Assembly: GCA_012965455.1 (NCBI GenBank)
Contig: DTSG01000048.1
Coordinates: 1 to 5,580, forward strand
Reading direction: 5' to 3'
From: Planctomycetaceae bacterium
GTDB taxonomy: Bacteria; Planctomycetota; Planctomycetia; Pirellulales; Pirellulaceae
DNA: 5,580 bases
In this document: one piece after another, positions 1 through 5,580 of the stretch
Position numbering within the stretch: the first letter of the stretch is position 1
Layout of the letters: every line of letters begins with the position of its first letter
Notes under the pieces: generated by a model
Told to the model about the DNA's origin: nothing
The model's input: only the letters and a program-made list of their open reading frames with translations
The model's database searches: none
Position numbers and translations under genes: made by a program

Positions 1-620
1 TCCATCCCACTTATATTCACGGTCTTACTATCTTGATCTCGAGGATTTTTAACAACGCCTCCACGCAGACCATTGGCAACGTACACGTGGTTATCTAATC
101 CTAACCGCGGATGATTTGCCCGTAGTTGTGTGTTGTCTTCAGAGAAACCCACGTACCAATCTTCGATTACGTCCGCTTGATGGTCTCCATCGGTGTCCTT
201 CATATATGCCACTCGACCAGCCATCGTGACAATCACACCTTGCTTCCAAGGTTGCAAACCGGTAACAAAATGCAAATCATCAGCAAATAATCGTGAGGTT
301 TCAAACTCGCCGTCATTATCAAGATCTTCTAAAATACGAATACTCGACTTTCCCTTGCCTTCAGGATAGTCACCCATTTGAGCGACCCACATCCGCCCAA
401 ATTCGTCAAAGCGAATCGCAATCGGATCGATGACTTGCGGCTCACTAGCAACCAATTCCAATTCAGTACCAGCCGGGATTTCAATATGGTTTACCGAATC
501 CTCAGCAGTCGCCGATGCAACTTCGGCCGTGGGCAACTTGTTCGGCTCGTCAGCAAAGGCCGCCACAGCGGTGCATAATAATAGACTACAACTTAACGTC
601 CAGATTTTCGTTTTTATCAT
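1..620 (-). CDS. Secreted PVC-type putative membrane-bound dehydrogenase / heme-binding family protein, N-terminal part (3' end beyond left edge)
   Basis: The minus strand reads open from an ATG at 620-618 to the left edge: 206 codons with no stop, so the gene is cut by the window. Residues 1-23 look like a Sec signal peptide: Lys at 3 and 5, a hydrophobic core (LSCSLLLCTAVAA), and a likely cut after AFA at 23. Export to the periplasm or cell surface is therefore expected. Residues 46-86 (start IEIPAGTELELV, then FGRMWVAQMGDYP) match the opening of the planctomycete/verrucomicrobial putative dehydrogenase domain, a beta-propeller-like fold. Two Asp-rich loops, D99-D101-D103-G104 and D142-D144-D146-D150, resemble calcium-binding loops. 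GLDNHVYVANG at 174-184 is another recognisable family segment. In relatives a CxxCH heme-binding domain often follows at the C-terminus; that part is not visible here. The substrate is unknown. An AG-rich stretch (GGTAGAG) lies about 10 bases before the ATG. The gene is divergent from the transporter gene. Confidence 0.9.
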   Translation of the reverse strand, partial: MIKTKIWTLSCSLLLCTAVAAFADEPNKLPTAEVASATAEDSVNHIEIPAGTELELVASEPQVIDPIAIRFDEFGRMWVAQMGDYPEGKGKSSIRILEDLDNDGEFETSRLFADDLHFVTGLQPWKQGVIVTMAGRVAYMKDTDGDHQADVIEDWYVGFSEDNTQLRANHPRLGLDNHVYVANGLRGGVVKNPRDQDSKTVNISGM

Positions 621-758
621 CAACCAACTCTACCTAGAAAATACCGACAAAACCAATCTCTTCCTCTTATGATAATCTGCCCACGCCGATAATAGTGATG
701 CGACAGAGATTTTTCTGCGACACAATACTCGCCACATTCCACGAGTCACACCGCTGCT
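621..758. other. Divergent intergenic spacer between the exported protein and transporter genes
   Basis: This 138-base gap must hold the 5' control signals of both divergent genes. No convincing -35/-10 pair was found on either strand. Near-matches to a -10 box exist on the plus strand (TATGAT at 668-673, GATAAT at 671-676 and 688-693), but none has a TTGACA-like box at the right distance. A 7-base direct repeat, TGCGACA, occurs at 699-705 and 716-722 with starts 17 bases apart. It could be an operator but may be chance. The transporter ATG at 759 has no good ribosome binding site; only an ACGAG at 741-745 lies upstream. Confidence 0.5.
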
Positions 759-1733
759 ATGAGTTTATCTCCCTCTAAAACCAATCTCTCGCTATCCGCT
801 CACCAGCGGCCGCTGACGTGGTTGACAGTTATTGCCGTGGTAACTACCGCAGCGTTGTGGGGCGGCAACCCAGTCGCTGCGAAGTACACTCTGATGTCAG
901 ACTACACCGATTACGGACTACCTCCGATTACGGTAAGTGGCATCCGATTCCTACTGGCTACATTTTTTATGCTCATCTGGTGTCAATTTGAAAAATCACC
1001 TTGGAAGATAACGCGGCAACAACTTCCCACTTGTCTGATCGCCGGCACATTACTCGCCGCGCAAATAGGTACTTTTACCATCGGCGTACAACTATCTAAT
1101 TCGACTCACACCACCATCCTAATCAATACATTTATTATTTGGATTTTCGGCTATGAACATTTCATCAGCCGGACCCAACGCATGACCAAACTCCAAGTCT
1201 GCGGGTGTACGCTTGCCGCAGCGAGTGCCTTGGTGACTCTATTGATAAAGTCCAATGCCGATTCAACAACCCCAGACACTAGCGACTTGCCTGGACTATT
1301 AGGTGACTGCATCATAGTCATTAGTGGAGCTTTACTGGCTGCTAAGATATTATTTATCAAAGCAAATCTTAAGACGATTCAATCCGGCACACTGATGCTG
1401 TGGCACGATTTAATTGCCGTTATCTGGTTCGTCTTGATCGCGGCCTACTTTGAACGCGATCAAATATCCCTCGACCAAGTGAACGAGCAGGTTGTGTGGG
1501 GTCTGATCTATCAAGGCGTCATTGTTGGCGGGCTCTGTTTTGCAATCCAAACGTTCCTGCTCAACAAATATTCTGCTTCACGAATTACCGTATTCAGTTT
1601 TCTAACACCAATCTTTGGTATCGCCGCCGCCGCCACTCTACGCAATGACCCCTTGTCATTGTGGATATTCCTTTCATTAGCACTCGTCGCTGCCGGAATC
1701 TATTTGGTAAATCGACCAGCGGTGAATCCATGA
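759..1733 (+). CDS. EamA/DMT-superfamily ten-helix inner-membrane transporter
   Basis: This 324-residue protein has the size and layout of an EamA-domain drug/metabolite transporter. Such proteins usually move amino acids, nucleotide-related compounds or other small metabolites across the inner membrane. About ten hydrophobic segments are visible: near 21-40, 59-76, 91-110, 114-131, 144-163, 178-200, 211-230, 245-267, 275-293 and 299-316. They form two tandem five-helix repeats. The first repeat has the typical ALWGGNPVAAKY motif at 32-43; the second has FLTPIFGIAAAA at 281-292, the usual site of the family's conserved proline. The hydrophilic 19-residue N-terminal tail supports the ATG at 759, since the next in-frame Met (46) would remove helix 1. 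A Ser/Thr/Asp-rich loop at about 165-178 joins the two halves. The substrate cannot be read from sequence. The PLP-enzyme gene follows in the same direction after 154 bases, so a D-amino acid or a product of its breakdown is a possible but unproven cargo. Confidence 0.92.
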   Translation: MSLSPSKTNLSLSAHQRPLTWLTVIAVVTTAALWGGNPVAAKYTLMSDYTDYGLPPITVSGIRFLLATFFMLIWCQFEKSPWKITRQQLPTCLIAGTLLAAQIGTFTIGVQLSNSTHTTILINTFIIWIFGYEHFISRTQRMTKLQVCGCTLAAASALVTLLIKSNADSTTPDTSDLPGLLGDCIIVISGALLAAKILFIKANLKTIQSGTLMLWHDLIAVIWFVLIAAYFERDQISLDQVNEQVVWGLIYQGVIVGGLCFAIQTFLLNKYSASRITVFSFLTPIFGIAAAATLRNDPLSLWIFLSLALVAAGIYLVNRPAVNP

Positions 1734-1887
1734 TTTACCGATCTCCACACGCGTGTTAATTCGTGGGTGAATTGTTTTTTTCAAAAATCAACATCTGATC
1801 TCCCTACCGGCAATCCAATTAACAAACCGTTACAATAGATCACGTCGTTTAGTACTATTCTTGATTTCCTTTTTAACTACATCCACT
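1734..1887. other. Intergenic gap between the transporter and PLP-enzyme genes
   Basis: This 154-base gap holds repeat copy 1, the palindrome ACACGCGTGT (1747-1756) and a T-run (1775-1781). A TACAAT at 1831-1836 is a good -10 match about 50 bases before the ATG at 1888, but no matching -35 is seen. The gap is long enough for a separate promoter for the PLP enzyme, yet no strong terminator hairpin separates the two genes, so read-through from the transporter gene remains possible. Confidence 0.4.
1752..1766 (+). repeat. Short intergenic repeat, copy 1 (after the transporter gene)
   Basis: The 15-mer CGTGTTAATTCGTGG begins 18 bases after the transporter stop codon. It matches the element at 3033-3047 at 13 of 15 positions. 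Both mismatches are T in place of C, at equivalent places in the two CG-containing half-units. It overlaps a perfect 10-base palindrome, ACACGCGTGT, at 1747-1756, and is followed by a run of seven T at 1775-1781. The half-units are directly repeated and cannot pair as a hairpin, so this is not a standard terminator stem. Confidence 0.5.
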
Positions 1888-3006
1888 ATGCCCGCCTTTG
1901 ATTTTACGATTCGTGATACTAGCCGTATTATCTCACCCGGACTCGTTGTTTTTCCCGAAGTTGTCAAATCAAATCTCGCTGAGATGATTCGAACTGCTGG
2001 TGACGTGACGCGATTACGGCCGCATTGCAAAACCCACAAGATGGCCGAAGTAACCGAAATCCAAATGCAACTTGGAATCACTCGGCACAAATGTGCGACC
2101 TTTGCCGAAGCCGAAATGCTCGCCACAGCAGGTGTTACAGACATACTGTTGGCTTACAACCTTGTCGGCCCCAACATCCAACGAGCCGTTCAGTTTCGAT
2201 CAACCTATCCCGACGTAACATTCATCGTAACTGCGGATCATTCTTCACCCGTACAACAGCTATCTGCAGCAATGACCGCGGCGGACTGCACGATCGATGT
2301 CTTACTCGACATTGACTCCGGCCAACATCGAACTGGCATTGCCACGGGAGACGCGGCTATTGAACTATATCAACAGATTGCTGATAGCAGCGGACTTAAC
2401 GCGGCGGGTTTCCACTTATACGATGGGCAGAACCATCAAACCGACCTCGCTCTACGCACAACCGCCGTACAGCAGTGTTGGCAGATCGCGGCGGACTTAC
2501 GTGACCAACTATCAACCAACGGCTTGGCAGTGCCGCGCATTGTCGCCGGCGGCACTGGCAGCTTTCCGGCCTATGCTGACATTGATGACGACGCCCTCGA
2601 ACTTAGTCCAGGCACTAACACCTTCTTTGACAACAACTATGGCAACATGTTCCCTGACTTGAACTATACACCGGCGGCGCGAATCCTAACGCGCGTCATT
2701 AGCCTGCCGACCGCCGATTCGATTACGGTCGATCTCGGTTACAAAGCATGTGCGTCAGATCCACCACTAGAAAAACGACTCATCTTTCCTGATCTGCCCG
2801 ATGCAATACCCACTCTACAAAACGAAGAACACTTAGTTTTACAAACTTCAGCAGCGGAGCGATTCTCCCCTGGCGATGAACTGCTAGCGATTCCAGGGCA
2901 TATCTGTCCCACGAGCGCTTTGCATCGAGCAGCATTTATCGTAGAAGATCAAGAAGTCGTCGGCACCTGGAACATTGCTTCACGCGATCGCTGGATCACA
3001 ATTTAG
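1888..3006 (+). CDS. PLP-dependent D-threonine aldolase / D-serine dehydratase family enzyme
   Basis: From the ATG at 1888 this is a 372-residue fold-type III PLP enzyme: an alanine-racemase-like barrel followed by the D-serine-dehydratase-like C-terminal domain. Known members are metal-dependent and either cleave D-threonine-type beta-hydroxy amino acids to glycine plus an aldehyde, or deaminate D-serine to pyruvate and ammonia. RPHCKTHK at 44-51 carries the expected PLP lysine (K48). DIDSGQHRTGI at 141-151, YDGQNH at 178-183, the glycine-rich phosphate-binding loop GGTGSFP at 221-227 and ELSPGTNTFFD at 238-248 are further family landmarks. GHICPT near the C-terminus supplies H338 and C340, the His-x-Cys metal pair of zinc-dependent D-serine dehydratases; characterised D-threonine aldolases have His-x-Asp. 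No signal peptide is seen, so it is cytoplasmic. A TTG at 1861 would add nine residues (MISFLTTST), but neither start has a Shine-Dalgarno sequence and the ATG gives the usual family N-terminus. The family is sure; the exact reaction is not. Confidence 0.92.
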   Translation: MPAFDFTIRDTSRIISPGLVVFPEVVKSNLAEMIRTAGDVTRLRPHCKTHKMAEVTEIQMQLGITRHKCATFAEAEMLATAGVTDILLAYNLVGPNIQRAVQFRSTYPDVTFIVTADHSSPVQQLSAAMTAADCTIDVLLDIDSGQHRTGIATGDAAIELYQQIADSSGLNAAGFHLYDGQNHQTDLALRTTAVQQCWQIAADLRDQLSTNGLAVPRIVAGGTGSFPAYADIDDDALELSPGTNTFFDNNYGNMFPDLNYTPAARILTRVISLPTADSITVDLGYKACASDPPLEKRLIFPDLPDAIPTLQNEEHLVLQTSAAERFSPGDELLAIPGHICPTSALHRAAFIVEDQEVVGTWNIASRDRWITI

Positions 3007-3032
3007 ATGGGGCAAACTCAATAGTGAACATT

Positions 3033-3047
3033 CGCGTTAATTCGCGG
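3033..3047 (+). repeat. Short intergenic repeat, copy 2 (after the PLP-enzyme gene)
   Basis: The 15-mer CGCGTTAATTCGCGG begins 26 bases after the PLP-enzyme stop and fills much of the 43-base gap to the convergent ATPase gene. It is internally repetitive: TTCGCG occurs at 3031-3036 and again at 3041-3046, ten bases apart. CGCG could pair with CGCG across a six-base TTAATT loop, but copy 1 cannot form the same hairpin and no T-run follows. A dispersed repeat is therefore a better reading than a terminator. Confidence 0.5.
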
Positions 3048-3049
3048 TC

Positions 3050-5580
3050 CTACTCACCGTCGTCGTCGGCATTGATGTCTTCACGATCGCTATTGAGTTC
3101 ATTGAGCAACCCGTCATAAGAACTCATACATTTTTCCACGGTCTGCCGTAAGCGTTCCATACCTTCCGCATTGCCCTGCTGATTCTCCAAGATCGGTTTC
3201 ATCCAGTCGTTCATCAGATGGAATTGGTTTTCTAGAACCGACAGGATCGACTTAGGAACCTTGTGCATTACCGCCACGCGTTGCACACCGTCAGATGGGT
3301 CGACCGTAATCGCTCCCGTTGTATAGTTCCTAAGTTCCTCGGCTAACGTCAACAGGGCGTCATTAGTTTGATCGCTCTTGGAATCTCCAGCTTGCACGAC
3401 CGTCGACGAGGCAGCCTGTTCGGCAAGTCCCGTGACACCTTGGTCAATCGTCTGACGAATGCCATCTAACCCATCTGAGAAACCTTGCAGCTGCAGAATA
3501 ATCTGTCCCGCTTGATCATCAGCGCCGACGCCCCGCATCTTCACGTTTTGTAGAAATGCCTTGCAGATATCGGCCCAGCGTTGGTCGTCTTGTTCCGTAG
3601 CCCAGCCACACATGACGCGCAACTTTAACATATTGGCTTCAGCATCGGAGGTCAGGGTTTGGGAATCGTTTTCATAGTTGCTCAGAATCAATGTTTCCAG
3701 TTCTTCATCGTTCATGATCGCCAACACCTTCTCGGCAATGCGATTCATATTTCGATACGAACCTTGCAACTTAAAGATCGGCTCTGTTCGATAGTCATCA
3801 TCCTGAGCGGCACTACGAATATATTCTCGATTAACATCAAGCACAACATCCCGAACCCGAAGCAACTTCTTCATCGTGCCAACCATCTCGTTGACTTCTT
3901 CCATGGAATAGTTGGCTTCAAATTCAATTCCCTCACGAGAATCTGTTTGAGCAATTTTAATGATCTCGTAAACATCTTTCTGACTACGACTGGCCAACTT
4001 GCTCAATACCGGATTCGAGGTCAGACAGTTTTCGATATAACTCATCTCAAAGACATCGGCAGTGTCACCAATGATTTCACCAAGGTTATAGATATCAGCA
4101 CGATTGGCAAGCATATCTGGAATCTGGAACTTCTCGCCACTTTCCGTATATGGGTTTCCTGCCATAACTACACAGACTTTGCGACCCCGCAGATCGTACG
4201 TACGAGTTTGACCTTTGTAGACACCTTCAATTTTTCGTTGAGCATCACACAAGGAAATGAACTTCTGTAAAAACTCTGGATTACAATGTTGGATATCGTC
4301 CAAATAGATCATTACATTGTCACCCATCTCGAGCGCCAAGTTCAGCTTTTGCACTTCTTCGCGAGCGCCTGCGTTAGGGGCTGCTTCTGGGTCAAGCGAG
4401 GTCACCGCATGACCAATCGCTGGGCCATTGATCTTCATAAAGATCACGCCAAGACGATTTGCAATGTATTCCATCAACGTCGTCTTACCATAACCTGGAG
4501 GCGAAACGAGTAACAACAAGCCCATCAAGTCCGTTCGCTTGTCCTCGCCGACGACACCAATTTGTTTGGCCAGATTATCACCAATCAGGGGCAAATAAAC
4601 CTTGTCGATTAACTTATTACGAACAAACGAAGTCAAAACACGCGGCTTGAACTCATCCAACCGCATGGCTTTGCGAGCAACATCGACCACTTCTTTTTTT
4701 ACATCAATATAATCTCGATAGGCCGGAACGATCACACGATCAAAACGTTCTAACCTCGTAACAAACGCATTGTAGTTTAATTGATAGTTATTCTTTTGGA
4801 TGGTGGCGTGATTACCAATCATTCCCTGAACGTCCAGATCCACCGTACCGTCAACAATGTGCTTGTGATCTACGGGGCCACTCATCAACAAGACCGCCAA
4901 CTCATCCACATAATCCATCGCGATTTCACCGTGATCGGCGGATTCTAGAAATGCTTCAATCCAATCTCGCAACAGAATAAATCGATCTTTCGGACTGCCC
5001 GCTAAACGAGTTGCCGACTCTTGGAACTTCTTCAGGAAGCTATTCTGCTTCAAATGTCGTTCAAAGGCTTCATGCAATTCGGCCGCCCGACGACTGATTG
5101 AAAACGAAGTACTTACGGTACGCTCTTCGAACAGATAATTCGCTGCTTGATGTACATAATCCTCCGAAAACAAACCGGTTGTTTCCACAAACTCTGCCAA
5201 CAGCGGTTCCAGTACCGCTACATATTGTTCTTGCTCGGCACTAGCTGGGAACAACTCAGAAATAGTCCCCACGCCCTGCAATCGTAATTGCATCAACTGC
5301 TTGTTCTGCGGATCTCCAAAATATTCCCAATACAATCGCCCCAAAGCTCGAGCTTTGGTGTGGTACCGCAACAACCCAATCGCTAATTCCATATCGACTA
5401 GGCCTTTAAGGATTTTATCTGCGTCGAGATCGTGTACGCCTTTAGCATAAGCTTCCGTATAGCGCGGCGCCATGAATTTTTGGATTTCGCTTAGCCGTTG
5501 ATCCTCGTCTAGCTGCGCATATTTTTCCAACGATAATTCACTATCGCTGTTAATAAACTCCAACATTCTACATGCCAGAT
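3050..5580 (-). CDS. Large AAA+ ATPase of the 'DNA repair ATPase' type, C-terminal part (5' end beyond right edge)
   Basis: The minus strand is open from the right edge to the TAG at 3052-3050. The first ATG in the window (5566-5564) would give 838 residues, but it has no ribosome binding site, four more sense codons lie before it, and family members as I recall them run to roughly 1,600-1,800 residues. The true start is therefore probably outside the window. Numbering from that Met: residues 1-340 are mostly helical with no recognised motif. An AAA+ core follows, with Walker A SPPGYGKTT at 355-363 (K361, T362), Walker B MIYLDD at 419-424 (D423, D424), sensor 1 VVMAGNPY at 467-473 region (N471), a likely arginine finger R489 in LANRAD, and a likely sensor 2 R605 in GSYRNMN. 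Residues 640-838 are predicted helical with a polar linker near 718-736 and an acidic tail (DREDINADDDGE). No signal peptide or membrane segment is visible, so it is presumably cytoplasmic. The family name implies DNA repair, but I know of no firm biochemical role, and the targets are unknown. Confidence 0.9.
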   Translation of the reverse strand, partial: LACRMLEFINSDSELSLEKYAQLDEDQRLSEIQKFMAPRYTEAYAKGVHDLDADKILKGLVDMELAIGLLRYHTKARALGRLYWEYFGDPQNKQLMQLRLQGVGTISELFPASAEQEQYVAVLEPLLAEFVETTGLFSEDYVHQAANYLFEERTVSTSFSISRRAAELHEAFERHLKQNSFLKKFQESATRLAGSPKDRFILLRDWIEAFLESADHGEIAMDYVDELAVLLMSGPVDHKHIVDGTVDLDVQGMIGNHATIQKNNYQLNYNAFVTRLERFDRVIVPAYRDYIDVKKEVVDVARKAMRLDEFKPRVLTSFVRNKLIDKVYLPLIGDNLAKQIGVVGEDKRTDLMGLLLLVSPPGYGKTTLMEYIANRLGVIFMKINGPAIGHAVTSLDPEAAPNAGAREEVQKLNLALEMGDNVMIYLDDIQHCNPEFLQKFISLCDAQRKIEGVYKGQTRTYDLRGRKVCVVMAGNPYTESGEKFQIPDMLANRADIYNLGEIIGDTADVFEMSYIENCLTSNPVLSKLASRSQKDVYEIIKIAQTDSREGIEFEANYSMEEVNEMVGTMKKLLRVRDVVLDVNREYIRSAAQDDDYRTEPIFKLQGSYRNMNRIAEKVLAIMNDEELETLILSNYENDSQTLTSDAEANMLKLRVMCGWATEQDDQRWADICKAFLQNVKMRGVGADDQAGQIILQLQGFSDGLDGIRQTIDQGVTGLAEQAASSTVVQAGDSKSDQTNDALLTLAEELRNYTTGAITVDPSDGVQRVAVMHKVPKSILSVLENQFHLMNDWMKPILENQQGNAEGMERLRQTVEKCMSSYDGLLNELNSDREDINADDDGE

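Noticed and set aside
378..672. Two overlapping plus-strand open frames of 66 and 80 codons
   Set aside because: They lie mostly opposite the signal peptide and first domain of the exported protein gene on the minus strand. Their translations show no known motif.
1745..1781. Rho-independent terminator after the transporter gene
   Set aside because: There is a T-run at 1775-1781 and a palindrome at 1747-1756, but the palindrome has no loop and lies 18 bases from the T-run. The best stem (CCAC with GTGG) has only four pairs and a 14-base loop.
1831..1836. TACAAT as a sigma-70 -10 box for the PLP-enzyme gene
   Set aside because: It matches TATAAT at five of six bases, but the hexamer 17 bases upstream (CGGCAA) bears no resemblance to TTGACA. 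It is noted but not called.
1830..2662. Open frames of about 96-121 codons in other frames across the PLP-enzyme gene
   Set aside because: All overlap the conserved PLP-lysine, barrel and phosphate-loop coding sequence and show no domain of their own.
3007..3049. Bidirectional terminator between the convergent genes
   Set aside because: The 43-base gap holds a possible four-pair CGCG stem but no T-run on either side, and the equivalent copy elsewhere cannot form the stem.
3659..4270. A 203-codon open frame on the plus strand opposite the AAA ATPase gene
   Set aside because: It lies antisense to the segment encoding sensor 1, the arginine finger and sensor 2, which is clearly coding on the minus strand. 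Its own translation has no recognisable domain and there is no start signal, so it is a shadow frame.
1..5580. Defence system, CRISPR array, prophage or insertion sequence
   Set aside because: No regularly spaced repeats, transposase, integrase, nuclease or terminal inverted repeats were seen. The AAA gene alone, without a recognisable effector partner in the window, does not justify a defence call.

Overview
The window most likely comes from a planctomycete, probably of the Pirellulaceae type. The strongest clue is the truncated left-edge gene. It encodes a secreted protein that opens like the 'PVC-type' putative membrane-bound dehydrogenase / heme-binding family, which is expanded in Planctomycetes and Verrucomicrobia. 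Weak or absent Shine-Dalgarno sequences, moderate base composition and a very large 'DNA repair ATPase'-type AAA protein fit this placement. The assignment rests on recognising families, not on a marker gene.

Layout. Bases 1-620 (minus strand) hold the first 206 codons of the exported protein; its stop lies beyond the left edge. A 138-base divergent spacer (621-758) separates it from a plus-strand gene for a ten-helix EamA/DMT-type transporter (759-1733). After a 154-base gap comes a plus-strand gene for a PLP enzyme of the D-threonine aldolase / D-serine dehydratase family (1888-3006, from the preferred ATG). It converges, across only 43 bases, on a long minus-strand AAA+ ATPase gene (3050 to the right edge). 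The AAA frame is still open at the right edge, so the visible 842 codons are probably the C-terminal half of a much larger protein. No tRNA, rRNA, CRISPR array, insertion sequence or phage gene was seen, and no stretch longer than 300 bases lacks a gene.

How the genes may work together. The transporter and the PLP enzyme lie in the same direction and could form a small D-amino-acid or metabolite handling pair, but the 154-base gap makes a strict operon uncertain. The exported protein and the AAA ATPase point away from this pair and probably belong to neighbouring transcription units outside the window.

The most notable non-coding signal is a 15-base element, matching at 13 of 15 positions, that occurs 18 and 26 bases after the stop codons of the two plus-strand genes. 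It looks like two copies of a short, dispersed, internally repetitive intergenic element. Nothing in the window amounts to a clearly new biological system. The AAA ATPase, whose function is poorly understood, is the gene most worth following up.
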